Below the pieces are notes generated by a model. That model saw nothing but the letters and a program-made list of their open reading frames with translations. It made no database searches and was not told where the DNA came from. Positions 40,337-49,824 of a stretch of DNA of 64,000 bases are shown here, piece by piece (the stretch's first letter is position 1; each line of letters opens with the position of its first letter). The position numbers were made by a program, and so were the translations under genes. Source of the stretch: CAVTQY01 sp963736975 (GTDB lineage: Bacteria; Pseudomonadota; Alphaproteobacteria; Acetobacterales; Acetobacteraceae); the NCBI GenBank assembly GCA_963736975.1, contig CAVTQY010000001.1, positions 310,001 to 374,000 of the forward strand, given 5' to 3'.

Positions 40337-43300
40337 TCACATGGGCGGCGGACAGCGGGCCCCCGCCAGATACCATCGGCACAGGCTGAATACCGCGCCG
40401 GGCTCGATCTGCCGGATACAAGCCAGCTCGCGCACGCAGTCGCCCGGACGGTTCAAATAGCAGGGACTGCACGTCATCCGCCGACTGATAGCGACCGCCT
40501 GTTCGCCCATCGGTCCCCACTCGGCCGGATCCACCGTTCCCGAATGGATGCCGATGGTCGGTATGCCGACCGCCGCCGCAATGTGTTTCGGCCCGCTGTC
40601 GTTACCGACGAACAGCACGCAATGCGCCAGCAGACCCGGTAAGACGTGCAGGTCGAGCTCGCCGACTACTGAACGCACCGCGGTTGGATCCTGCACCGAC
40701 GCCGCGATCTTGGCGGTGATTTCCGCTTCGGCGGGACCGCCGATCAGCACGACATGCAAAGCTTCCTGTACCAACAGATCGATCAGCGTCGCGAAATGGG
40801 CGGCCGGCCATTGCTTCATCTCATTGCCGGCACCCGGATGGATGCAAACGACGGGGCGCGCGAACAGGGCCTTGAGAGCGTCCGGCAATGGCCAACCGGC
40901 GGCGAGCTCTGCCAGGGCGGCCGCCGGAATGCCGCCCCGGTCGGGTGAGGCGGCAGTGGCGATAGCGCCGACCAGATGACAGAGATGGTCGCTGATGTGA
41001 TGACGCTTCGGCTGCAGACCGCGATCGCCTTCCCATTCCAGTGCCACGTCGAGCCACGGGAACTGGCTGGCATAGTCGAACCCGGCGAGGAAGCGCGCCC
41101 CGGAAGCGCGCAGCAGATGCCGGGTCTCAGGGTGTTTGCGCAGATCGATGGCGAGATCGAAGCGATACGGCGCCAGCCTTCGGCGCAGCCCGTTCAGCGC
41201 CTCGCGTTCGACCGTCTTCTGTCCCAGCGCCGAACGCTCGTGAAAGAATTCGAACGGTATGATCTCCGCGATTGCGGGTTCGAGCCGGGCGAACTCCTTC
41301 GTCGCCGGGCTGGCGAGCACATGGATGACGGCTGCCGGAAAATGCTGCTTCAGGCGCCGGATAGCCGGCAACGCGGTGACGAAGTCGCCGATGTGATCGA
41401 CCTTGACCACCAGGATGCGGCGGATCTCATCCACCGCGAACAGCGGATGACCCGCGTGCACCACGCGCACTGGTTCTTCGTTGTAACGGAAATCGTCGTG
41501 CTGCCTGGACAGGTTCGGGTTATGGAAGGGATCGCCCTTGGCGAAGGTGAGGCGCCAGCGGTTTTGGAAGTGACCAAGGTCATAGACGTCGTCCAGCTCG
41601 CCGCGGCTTGCCCGCTCGTGATGGATCAGCGTGGCATGCGGGGTATACACGATGGACCGGCCGGCCTCCTGCGCGCGCAGGCAGAAGTCGAGATCGTTGT
41701 TGATGACCTGATGCGCCTCGTTGAAGCCGCCGAGCTCCTCGAACAGCGCCCGGCTCGTTAGCAGACAGGCACCTGTTACGGCGGTGACATCGCGTTCGGT
41801 CAGCGCCAGGCCGAAATAGCCGGGATCATCCTCGGCGGCGCCGCGGAAGGCATGCCGGCCAAGCCCGAGGGTGGAGAGGAACATGCCGGCATGCTGCACG
41901 CGCCGCGCGGGATAAAGCAGCCGCGCTCCTACCACCCCCACGCCCGGCCGCACCGCCTGTTCCAGCATGGCATCGAGCCAGTCTTCCTGCTCGATCTCGA
42001 TGTCGTCATTCAAGAACAGCAGATACTCGCCGCTGCTGGCGGCCGCCGCGATATTGTTGAAACGCGACCAGTTGAACGCATCCTGCGCCGGGATGACGAT
42101 ATCCGCATTGTCGTGCAGCCAGTCCCGCCAATGCATCTGGGCCGGTGGAATGTTCTCGATGCAGACGATCGCGAAATCGCGGTATGCAGTGATCCCGCGC
42201 AGGCTTTTGATGCAGGTCTCGATGAAGCCGCCGGCGGCACACGTGGGGATGATAATCGAAACCTTCCCGAGCGGCCGCGCAGCGCGCTTCAGCCGCCAGG
42301 CGCCGGGCGCACGTCCGGCGACGAACTCCCCCGCAATGCCGCGGCGGGCTGCCGCCTTCGCGAGCGCCGCCTGCTCGACCGCCGGCGGGTCGAGGCCGGT
42401 TTGTCCGCGTCGGCACAACAGCTTGGAGATATGGGCAATCCCCCGCGCCACCTCCGCACAGCGCAGAATCGCGTCGTACTCGCCGGTATCGAACAACGCC
42501 GCTTGTGTAACCCCGGCTCGGCGCAGCAACCCAGTCGTGACGAACCACGGGCGGCCGATATAGTTGCAGGCGAGCAGCAGATTGGGTGAGAAATCCGGCT
42601 TGAAGAACGGTTCGCGTTCGCTGCTGACCGGGCTGATGCGGGATTCATCGGCATAGAGGAGCTCTACTGGTTTCCCGGCCGCAGCCAGCAGCGCGTATTC
42701 GACGGCGATCTCCGCCAACGCGTCGCAGCCCAGTTCGTCGCCGACCGATAGGAAGCCGAACAGAAACGGATTGGCCGCTTCCTTCGCGCCGGGCCAGTTT
42801 CGCATCCGCGCCGCTTCGAGCAGATCGATCCGGTCGGCGAGGTCCGGGGCGCGCTCCGCGATCGCACGCTGTACATCGGGGTGCGCAGCGGCATCGACTA
42901 TGCCGATCACCCGCCAAGCTCCCCAGGCCTGACTGCGCAGTCCGGCGAGTGTCGCCATCAACGCGTCAGGATCAAATCCCCGCGGAAGCCGCAGCACCAG
43001 CCGGAACTCCGGGTGAACCCCGCAGCGATCGAGCGTCGCTTTGTAGGCATTTGCCTCGACGCGCGGGATCTGCCGCCGGATGGTCGCGCCGTCCGTTGTA
43101 CCCTCCGGCTTGCGGACCTCGAAGCTGAAGGAGCGGACCAGGATCTCGCCGGTACGTGCGCGAATATGCAGCTCCGCGACGTGGCGTCCGTTGCGCAACA
43201 GCCGCGGCGGGCAGTGGAAGGCGTAGCCGCTGCGCAATGAACCCGGCCAGTCCGGGAAAGCTCGCCCGACATCCTGGCGGGCGAGACCGTAATGCGCCTC

Positions 43301-44650
43301 GTCCAGACGCTTGCCGTCGAGGAGGACGTCGATACCGGAAATACCGGTCCGGCAAAGCGCCCAGCCGTCGATCGTCAACCGGCCGGTGACCGGTTCCGTC
43401 ATCACCCCATCTATGATCGTCGGACTGTCGATCTCCACCCGGAACACGGGAGCGGCGGGGACCGCTGCCGGCGCGGTCGGGCTAGCGGCAACCAGCGGAC
43501 GGAGCAGCTCCTTGATCTCACCGAGACCGTTGCGGGCGATGATACTGATTTGGTGGATGCCCTCGAGGGGTTCCGGTATCCGTTCCGCCCAGCGGAACCC
43601 CGAATAGCGGGCCATCGGGATGGTGATGAATTCGTCGCCCACGTCATCACGCGAAAGTCCGAGCTCTGCAGCGCCGAGAATGCTGCCGTCGAGAGAGACC
43701 GATATGTCGGTGATGCCGGTCGCCGACACGGCCCAGCCGGACACGCGTAACCTGCCATCCGCGGTCAGCACCGCGTCGTCACAAAACAGCTTGATTTCCC
43801 GCCGGCCGTCATCGGCGAGCAACACGGGAGCGGACGGCGTATCCGTGACGGTCGGCGCGAGGCTCGCGGGGGAGATCCGCTGGACAGGCACCACCACTGC
43901 ATGCACGAGCCCGCCGGCGACGGCCTGGACACGTACCATGGACGGCGGCTCGGCGCCGTTGAGGCGCTTTGTCAGCGCGAAGCCCGAGGAAGCGACATTC
44001 GGATAGGCCGGCCGCCAAGCGGTGATATCCGGACGCGGAATGCCGGTCGTCGCGGAACCAAGCGGCTGCTCATCGCCGAACACCTGGACCGTCTCCACCG
44101 GTGTCAGCCCGATCGCCCAACCGCGGATGAGCAGCTCGCTCGCGTCATCGAGCGTGGCATGCTCCACATGGACTATCGCCGGGGCCATGGGATCAGCCAG
44201 CGAGACGGTCGGGTCCGTCGGGCCATGTACCACCCTGGCTTCCTCACCTCCGTCATGCGCCACGCGGAAGCTCGCGCGCTCCAACTCGCCATTGTCGTGC
44301 CGGGCCAGGACGTCGAATTCCCAAGGAACCGCATCGCCGGTACGCAGCCGCTGCAAGGTGGTGACCAGCGCGTAGCGGAGGTCATGCGGCTGGTGATCCG
44401 CGCCGAAACGGAGATGACAGACGAGCTCGTTGTCGCGCAGGACGGACAGATGGCTGACCGGGCGTACCGCGGCGACGCGGATGATCAACAGCAGCTCATC
44501 CCGTCCCTCGGTGCTGCCGGCGGCCAGCGCCGGCGGGATCTCGATCCTGCTGCGGACCGGTTGCAGTGGGGCGGAGCTTGTTGTGGGCAACCGTGCAGCC
44601 GCTTTGGCTGGAGCGGGCCGGGGTGGCCGCGACCGGGTCAGTTTCGGCAT
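40337..44650 (-). CDS. Multi-domain glycosyltransferase (beta-domains, GT2, GT2, GT9)
   Basis: 1437 residues. After a Pro/Ala start, three related beta-rich modules of about 95 residues lie at about 160-260, 295-395 and 420-520, sharing the LRVSGWAVSATG, LTIDGWALCRTG and ARQDVGRAFPDWPG pattern. A GT2 domain follows at about 545-790 (LLYADESRISP, FKPDFSPNLLLACNYIG), then a second at about 800-1060 (VSIIIPTCAAGG, LLFLNDDIEIEQEDW). A GT9/heptosyltransferase domain closes from about 1085 (ILVVKVDHIGDFVTALPAIR, FVGNDSGPKHIAAAVGIP). One polypeptide therefore could add several sugars. Divergent hldE suggests heptose use. No transmembrane helix is evident. Confidence 0.85.
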   Translation of the reverse strand: MPKLTRSRPPRPAPAKAAARLPTTSSAPLQPVRSRIEIPPALAAGSTEGRDELLLIIRVAAVRPVSHLSVLRDNELVCHLRFGADHQPHDLRYALVTTLQRLRTGDAVPWEFDVLARHDNGELERASFRVAHDGGEEARVVHGPTDPTVSLADPMAPAIVHVEHATLDDASELLIRGWAIGLTPVETVQVFGDEQPLGSATTGIPRPDITAWRPAYPNVASSGFALTKRLNGAEPPSMVRVQAVAGGLVHAVVVPVQRISPASLAPTVTDTPSAPVLLADDGRREIKLFCDDAVLTADGRLRVSGWAVSATGITDISVSLDGSILGAAELGLSRDDVGDEFITIPMARYSGFRWAERIPEPLEGIHQISIIARNGLGEIKELLRPLVAASPTAPAAVPAAPVFRVEIDSPTIIDGVMTEPVTGRLTIDGWALCRTGISGIDVLLDGKRLDEAHYGLARQDVGRAFPDWPGSLRSGYAFHCPPRLLRNGRHVAELHIRARTGEILVRSFSFEVRKPEGTTDGATIRRQIPRVEANAYKATLDRCGVHPEFRLVLRLPRGFDPDALMATLAGLRSQAWGAWRVIGIVDAAAHPDVQRAIAERAPDLADRIDLLEAARMRNWPGAKEAANPFLFGFLSVGDELGCDALAEIAVEYALLAAAGKPVELLYADESRISPVSSEREPFFKPDFSPNLLLACNYIGRPWFVTTGLLRRAGVTQAALFDTGEYDAILRCAEVARGIAHISKLLCRRGQTGLDPPAVEQAALAKAAARRGIAGEFVAGRAPGAWRLKRAARPLGKVSIIIPTCAAGGFIETCIKSLRGITAYRDFAIVCIENIPPAQMHWRDWLHDNADIVIPAQDAFNWSRFNNIAAAASSGEYLLFLNDDIEIEQEDWLDAMLEQAVRPGVGVVGARLLYPARRVQHAGMFLSTLGLGRHAFRGAAEDDPGYFGLALTERDVTAVTGACLLTSRALFEELGGFNEAHQVINNDLDFCLRAQEAGRSIVYTPHATLIHHERASRGELDDVYDLGHFQNRWRLTFAKGDPFHNPNLSRQHDDFRYNEEPVRVVHAGHPLFAVDEIRRILVVKVDHIGDFVTALPAIRRLKQHFPAAVIHVLASPATKEFARLEPAIAEIIPFEFFHERSALGQKTVEREALNGLRRRLAPYRFDLAIDLRKHPETRHLLRASGARFLAGFDYASQFPWLDVALEWEGDRGLQPKRHHISDHLCHLVGAIATAASPDRGGIPAAALAELAAGWPLPDALKALFARPVVCIHPGAGNEMKQWPAAHFATLIDLLVQEALHVVLIGGPAEAEITAKIAASVQDPTAVRSVVGELDLHVLPGLLAHCVLFVGNDSGPKHIAAAVGIPTIGIHSGTVDPAEWGPMGEQAVAISRRMTCSPCYLNRPGDCVRELACIRQIEPGAVFSLCRWYLAGARCPPPM

Positions 44651-44677
44651 GATGTCATCGCCGCCGGGTCAGAGAGT

Positions 44678-45073
44678 TCACAGTCGAAACGGCAGCCGGC
44701 CCTCTCGGTAGCCGTTCCGATCGAAATGCTCCTGCGCCGAGGCGAAGCGGCCTTCGCGAATACTCTCGGCGACGTCCGGGTTTTGCTCCAAATACCATGC
44801 CTCATCCACGCTGATCGGGAATGGCATTCGGCCTTCGAAAAACCCGTCCTCGACGAAATGGCGTCGCGGCGATTCGACCGTCCCGTCCCGTACCGCCTGG
44901 GCAACATCTTCGTAGCGTTCGAGATACCATGACCGATCGACGCACACCCCCAGCAACAGAAGTTTGATAGTGCGAACGAATTGATCATAGCTCAATCCGA
45001 CCCGGAGTTCGCCCTGAACAGTGGAGAGTTCCAGGCTGCGGCGAACCGCCGAGAATGGCAGGATGTAGTTCAC
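44678..45073 (-). CDS. Small protein with two WYLE-type repeats
   Basis: 131 residues. After a mixed N-terminus two copies of a unit of about 43 residues occur: RSWYLERYEDVAQAVRDG with HFVEDGFFEGRMPF, and EAWYLEQNPDVAESIREG with HFDRNGYREGRLPF. Similar units occur near or within glycosyltransferases of acetic acid bacteria and relatives. There is no signal peptide. It ends 27 bases upstream of the giant glycosyltransferase start and may be its partner. The function is not known. Confidence 0.7.
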   Translation of the reverse strand: MNYILPFSAVRRSLELSTVQGELRVGLSYDQFVRTIKLLLLGVCVDRSWYLERYEDVAQAVRDGTVESPRRHFVEDGFFEGRMPFPISVDEAWYLEQNPDVAESIREGRFASAQEHFDRNGYREGRLPFRL

Positions 45074-45232
45074 TGACTGTCCTCGATCGTCGGGGCCGGT
45101 CCCCAGACCCCTAACGAGAGAAATAACCGGAACCGCTTGCTAATGGAACACGAAACGGAGCGCCGAGGCGCCGAATGCCCGCGTTGCGCGCCCGGGGCAG
45201 ACCCTGGGCACGCGACTGTGGTAGGCGAAGCT

Positions 45233-46733
45233 ATGGAAGACAACCACGGGCACGACGAGGCGACCTTGGCGGGGCTGGTGCATGCTTTTGTCAACGCTCG
45301 TGTCCTCGTTGTCGGGGACATCATCCTGGATCGCTACGTCACCGGCTCGGCCAGTCGGCTATCGCCCGAGGCGCCGATCCCGGTGCTGCGTCCGGCCCGC
45401 CGGCGCAGCACTTTGGGGGGCGCCGCGAACGTTGCCCTGAATATCGCTGATCTCGGTGGGCGGGTTTTGCTGGTGGGCGTTGTCGGTGCGGACGGGGCGG
45501 GTGCCGAAGTGGAGCGGCTGCTGAGCGAGGCGCCGCAGATCGAGCCTTACCTGCTGTGCCTGGAGCATCGACCGACCACCACGAAGACCCGCTTCCTGGC
45601 CGGCGCGCATCAGTTGCTGCGCCTTGATGAGGAAACCACGGACGCTCTCGACGAAACCGCGGCAGCAAATCTGCTGACGCGGTTCGATGCGGCCCTACCC
45701 GCGGCCGACATCGTGGTGCTGTCCGACTACGCCAAAGGGGTGCTCGCCGACCGAGTGCTGGGCACGATCCTGGACCATTGCGCGGCGTTGGGCTGCACGG
45801 TCATTGCCGACCCCAAGCGGCTGGACTTCGCTGCCTACCGCAGCGCTTCCATCCTGACCCCCAACGAGTTTGAGGTTCGGGCCGCCACCCGTATCGACGC
45901 GACGGCGGACAACGGCGCGGAACTAGCCGGGCGTGCCGCCCTGGCGGCGACCCAGGGGGAGGCTGGTACTGGTGACGCGCTCCGAGAAGGGGCTGACGCT
46001 CGTATGCCGGGATCGGCCGGCCTTGCATTTGCCGACGCGCGCTCGGGAAGTGGCCGATGTTTCCGGGGCCGGCGATACGCTGGTGGCCGCCCTGGCTGTG
46101 GCGCTGGCCGCCGGCGCGCCGCTGCCCGACGCCGCGCGCTTAGCCAACGTGACCGCCGGGATCTCCGTCGGCAAGCAGGGGACCGCGACGGTCAGTGCAC
46201 AGGAGCTGCTCGGCGCCCTGCACCTCGAGGAGTTGCTCAGCACCGATGAGAAGATCGTCGAACCGGAGCAGGCGGCGGTCCGGGCGGCGGCGTGGCGCGC
46301 ACGCGGGTTGAAAGTGGGTTTCGCCAATGGCTGTTTCGACCTGATTCACCCCGGTCATGTGCGTCTGCTCACGCAGGCGCGCGCCGCTTGCGACCGACTG
46401 GTGGTGGCGCTCAACACGGATAGCTCGGTGCAGCGGTTGAAGGGCCCGACACGGCCGGTGCAGAACGAGATTGCGCGGGCGACGGTCATGGCGTCCTTGG
46501 CGCCGGTCGATCTGGTGACGTTGTTCGCCGAGGACACCCCGTTAGAGCTGATCCGCGCGCTGCGGCCGGATGTGCTGGTCAAAGGCGCCGACTATCGGAT
46601 CGAGCAGGTGGTCGGCGGCGATCTGGTCACCGGTTGGGGCGGCAAAGTGCTGCTGGTCGATCTGGAGGCCGGGCACAGCACCACCGGCACCATCCGCCGC
46701 ATGACCGAGCGCAACCTGACGGACGCCGGGTAG
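45233..46733 (+). pseudogene. hldE: Bifunctional D-glycero-beta-D-manno-heptose-7-phosphate kinase / 1-phosphate adenylyltransferase, one frameshift
   Basis: HldE makes ADP-heptose for LPS. The N-terminal ribokinase-like domain (VLVVGDIILDRYVTGSASRL, GGAANVALNIADLG) reads from the ATG at 45233 to about 45954. The next motifs VLVTRSEKGLTLVC and DVSGAGDTLVAALAVA and the cytidylyltransferase domain (FANGCFDLIHPGHVRLL, VKGADYRIEQVVGG) are one frame off. An extra G in the GGGGG run at 45955-45959 accounts for it; removing it gives about 499 residues and all motifs. Either a real mutation that would block ADP-heptose, or a consensus error. An independent start for the second part is possible. Confidence 0.88.
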
Positions 46734-46739
46734 TTCGAG

Positions 46740-48188
46740 CTACGCCTCGATCTTCACGTATTCGAAGTCGCCGGGCTTGTTATCGATGCCCACTTTCGGG
46801 GCCGCGATCCAGGGTGCGAACCGTCCCTTCTCATAGACCGGCCGCATCAGCCCGGCGACGAACTCGCCGTCATCGGCCGACGGCAGCATAGAATCCCGCC
46901 GCTGCTCCCAGTCGGTCTCGCTCAGCACCTCCCCCTCGGGATCGACCTGCGCTCCAGCAAATTCACCGATACGGCGATTGAACGCGACATGCGGCAGGCG
47001 CAGCCGGAACGGAACCCCGGCGCGCTCGATGATGCGGTTCCAGCGCGCCACGCCATGCTCGCACTCGGCCACATAATCGTCGCGCAGCCGCATGTTGAGA
47101 GACGCGAGCGCCGGCACGTCCGCCGTAACGATCACCCCGTCGCGCCAGCGCAGCACCGGATAGGTCGCATCCAACAGTTTGTGGTCGTCTTCCAGCTTGT
47201 CCTCGCGATAGCGGCCCTTCAGGCCGGTATTGAATGCATTCGCGGCATTCGTGCTGATCTCGGAGCCGAACAGGTCGAGCGTGAGCGAGAAATGCAGGTT
47301 GATCTTCTTCTGCAGCGTCGGCAGGTCGATCACGCCGAGACACCTGACGCTGGCAATATCGGTGGGATCACCCACCGCCGCTTGCCGCATCGCCTCGCAG
47401 GTGCGGCTGACGATGCGCTGGATGCCGGTGTCGCCCACGAACATGTGGTGGGCTTCCTCGGTCAGCATGAAACGGCAGGTGCGGCTCAGCGGATCGAAAC
47501 CCGACTGCGCCAGTGCCGCCAATTGCATTTTGCCGTCGCGATCGGTGAAGAACGTAAACAGAAAAAACGACAGCCAGTCCGGCGTGGCTTCATTGAAAGC
47601 GCCCAACATGCGCGGCTGGTCGGGATCGCCGGAGCGGCGGCGCAACAGCTCTTCCGCTTCCTCCCGCCCGTCGCGGCCGAAATATTTTTGCAGCAGATAG
47701 ACCATGGCCCAGAGATGCCGGCCTTCCTCGACATTCACCTGGAACAGGTTGCGCAGGTCGTAAAGCGAGGGCGCGGTCGCCCCGAGATGGCGCTGCTGCT
47801 CGACCGAGGCGGGTTCGGTGTCGCCCTGGATCACCAACAAGCGGCGCAGCAGCGCACGGTATTCTCCAGGAACTTCCTGCCAGACCAGGTCGCCGCGATG
47901 TGCGCCGAAGCCGATCCGCCGGCCCTCGACGGCCGGGGCCAGCAGGATGCCCCAGCGATAGTCCGGCATGCGCACGTAGTCGAAGCGCGCCCAACCCTCC
48001 GGGTCCACGCCGACGGCGGTGCGTAGGTAAACGAGGTTATCCTGAAATCCGTCCGGGCCGCGATCCTTCCACCAGTCGAGATAGCCTGGATGCCAACTCT
48101 CCAGCGCCTTACGCAGCCTTGCATCGGCGTTCAGGCCGACATTGTTCGGGATCAGACCGTCGTAATCGACCTGCATGCCGTCCGGCAT
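46740..48188 (-). CDS. boxB: Benzoyl-CoA 2,3-epoxidase subunit BoxB
   Basis: 482 residues from the ATG at 48188, preceded by GAGGGAGG; the frame runs upstream without coding character. BoxB is the diiron oxygenase that epoxidises benzoyl-CoA with O2 and electrons from BoxA. The start MPDGMQVDYDGLIPNNVGL matches the family, and diiron-ligand motifs are visible in VNVEEGRHLWAMVY and LTEEAHHMFVGDTG. It follows boxC by 13 bases in an operon with a CoA ligase. BoxA is not in the window. Confidence 0.94.
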   Translation of the reverse strand: MPDGMQVDYDGLIPNNVGLNADARLRKALESWHPGYLDWWKDRGPDGFQDNLVYLRTAVGVDPEGWARFDYVRMPDYRWGILLAPAVEGRRIGFGAHRGDLVWQEVPGEYRALLRRLLVIQGDTEPASVEQQRHLGATAPSLYDLRNLFQVNVEEGRHLWAMVYLLQKYFGRDGREEAEELLRRRSGDPDQPRMLGAFNEATPDWLSFFLFTFFTDRDGKMQLAALAQSGFDPLSRTCRFMLTEEAHHMFVGDTGIQRIVSRTCEAMRQAAVGDPTDIASVRCLGVIDLPTLQKKINLHFSLTLDLFGSEISTNAANAFNTGLKGRYREDKLEDDHKLLDATYPVLRWRDGVIVTADVPALASLNMRLRDDYVAECEHGVARWNRIIERAGVPFRLRLPHVAFNRRIGEFAGAQVDPEGEVLSETDWEQRRDSMLPSADDGEFVAGLMRPVYEKGRFAPWIAAPKVGIDNKPGDFEYVKIEA

Positions 48189-48201
48189 CTGCCTGCCTCC
48201 C

Positions 48202-49824
48202 TCACACCCGCTCCGGATTATAGTCGGGGCGTATCCCGCTGCCATAACGGCGGAGCGCCCCCCCTTCCCCGGCCGCATTGGGGCGCTGGAACACCCAATT
48301 CTGCCAGGCGGTCAGCCGACCGAAGATGCGGGTCTCCATCGTTTCCGGCCCGGCAAAGCGAAGATTGGCTTCCATCGCGGTGAGCGCGTCGGGGGAGAAG
48401 CTGGCCCGTTCTTCCAACAGCAGCCGCACCTCGTCGCCCCAGTCGATCGCATCGTAGGCGGCGGTGACCAGCCCCAGTTCGACCGCGGTCTCGCTGTCCA
48501 GTGCCTGGCCGAGACGAGCGCCGGCACGGGCCACATTGCCGAGCTCACCCAGAAAGCGCGTCTGCAGCCGCGTCAGCCCGTTCAGCATCGGATAAGCGCC
48601 GAAATTGAGCGCGCTCAGCCGCAGCGTCGCGCCATCCGCACGCATCACCGCGCGATCGGCAGCAAAGACCAGCTCCGCCAGTGTCCCGGAAAAGCCCTGC
48701 CCCTCCACCAGGGCGATCAGGCTACGCGAGGTCAGGTCAAGCCGGTTCAGCACCCGCTTCCAGTAGAGCCGAACCTCCCGCACCAGCCAGTCCGTTTTAT
48801 ATTGTTCCAACAGGCGATCGGCGGCCAGTACCGCCTCGCCGTCGCCTTCGGCGCACAACAGCAACAGCCCAAGGGACGGCTCGTTGGTGCGCAGATGCAG
48901 CAGCGCGTCGTCCAGCTCGCGCGCCATCAACAGCGGCCAGAACTGTGCTGCGACGGCGTGGATGCCAGCCGGGTCGTCCGGCAATTTCGTCGGCCCGGCC
49001 ATGGTGATGGTCGCGCGCCTCGCCGCTCGATCCAATGCGACGCGCACATGCGAATAGGTGATCGCATCGTCCGTGAACTGCCGGTCCAGTGGTGTCAGTG
49101 CGATCCCCTCTACATCCGCCGGCCGATCGGCCCCCGCGGCCATCGTCATCGCCCGTTCGGACACGGCCGCCTCCCACCTGGATGGCGGCACCAGCCCGTC
49201 CACCAGACGCCACTCGAGGGCACGCCGGCCGCGCACGCCTTCCTCGGTGGAGCACAGCATGTCCGCCAGGTCGCGCCGCACCTTGCGCTTGTCCGTCAGT
49301 CGGGTCAGGCCGCCGGTGCCCGGCAGCACGCCCAGGAGCGGCATCTCCGGCAACGCGACGGCGGAGCGGCGATCGTCCACCAGCAGGATATGCGCGCAGG
49401 CAAGCGCCAGTTCGTAGCCGCCGCCAGCCGCCGTGCCGTTCACCGCGGCCAGCCAGCTCTGGCCCGAGTGCGCACTGGCATCCTCGATAGCCAGCCTGGT
49501 CTCGTTGGTGAATTTGCAGAAATTCACCTTATGCGCATGGCTCGCCTGGGCGAGCGCGCGGATATTGGCGCCGGCACAGAACACGCCCGGTTTCGCCGAG
49601 CGCAGCACTACCGCGCGCACCTCCGGATGCTCGAAGCGCAGCCGCTGCACCGCATCCGCCAATTCGATATCGACGCCGAGATCGTATGAATTCAGCTTCA
49701 ACTCGCAGCCGGCGAACAGGCTGGCGGTCGGGTCCACATCCATCGTCAGGTGCGCGACCGGTCCCTCGGACGTCAAGCGCCAATGGCGATAGCGCGATGG
49801 CTCGGTCTGGAAATCAATGCGCAT
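48202..49824 (-). CDS. boxC: 2,3-epoxybenzoyl-CoA dihydrolase BoxC
   Basis: 540 residues from the ATG at 49824 (MRIDFQTEPSRYRHWRL). It belongs to the crotonase superfamily but is about twice the usual length, as is typical of BoxC. The N-terminal crotonase half holds VFCAGANIRALAQASHAHKV and AAVNGTAAGGGYELALACAH (oxyanion-hole region). It hydrolytically opens the epoxide ring to 3,4-dehydroadipyl-CoA semialdehyde and formate. It overlaps the upstream alpha/beta hydrolase by 11 bases. Confidence 0.94.
   Translation of the reverse strand: MRIDFQTEPSRYRHWRLTSEGPVAHLTMDVDPTASLFAGCELKLNSYDLGVDIELADAVQRLRFEHPEVRAVVLRSAKPGVFCAGANIRALAQASHAHKVNFCKFTNETRLAIEDASAHSGQSWLAAVNGTAAGGGYELALACAHILLVDDRRSAVALPEMPLLGVLPGTGGLTRLTDKRKVRRDLADMLCSTEEGVRGRRALEWRLVDGLVPPSRWEAAVSERAMTMAAGADRPADVEGIALTPLDRQFTDDAITYSHVRVALDRAARRATITMAGPTKLPDDPAGIHAVAAQFWPLLMARELDDALLHLRTNEPSLGLLLLCAEGDGEAVLAADRLLEQYKTDWLVREVRLYWKRVLNRLDLTSRSLIALVEGQGFSGTLAELVFAADRAVMRADGATLRLSALNFGAYPMLNGLTRLQTRFLGELGNVARAGARLGQALDSETAVELGLVTAAYDAIDWGDEVRLLLEERASFSPDALTAMEANLRFAGPETMETRIFGRLTAWQNWVFQRPNAAGEGGALRRYGSGIRPDYNPERV

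Noticed and set aside
43901..44932. A 343-codon plus-strand ORF opposite the giant glycosyltransferase
   Set aside because: It is antisense to a gene with clear domains and is rich in Arg and Gly, as expected from the shadow of a GC-rich coding strand.
45933..46733. The second part of hldE as an independent adenylyltransferase gene
   Set aside because: The reading frame also contains the second half of the kinase domain (VLVTRSEKG and GAGDTL motifs), which shows it is the continuation of one bifunctional gene after a frameshift rather than a separate hldC-type gene.
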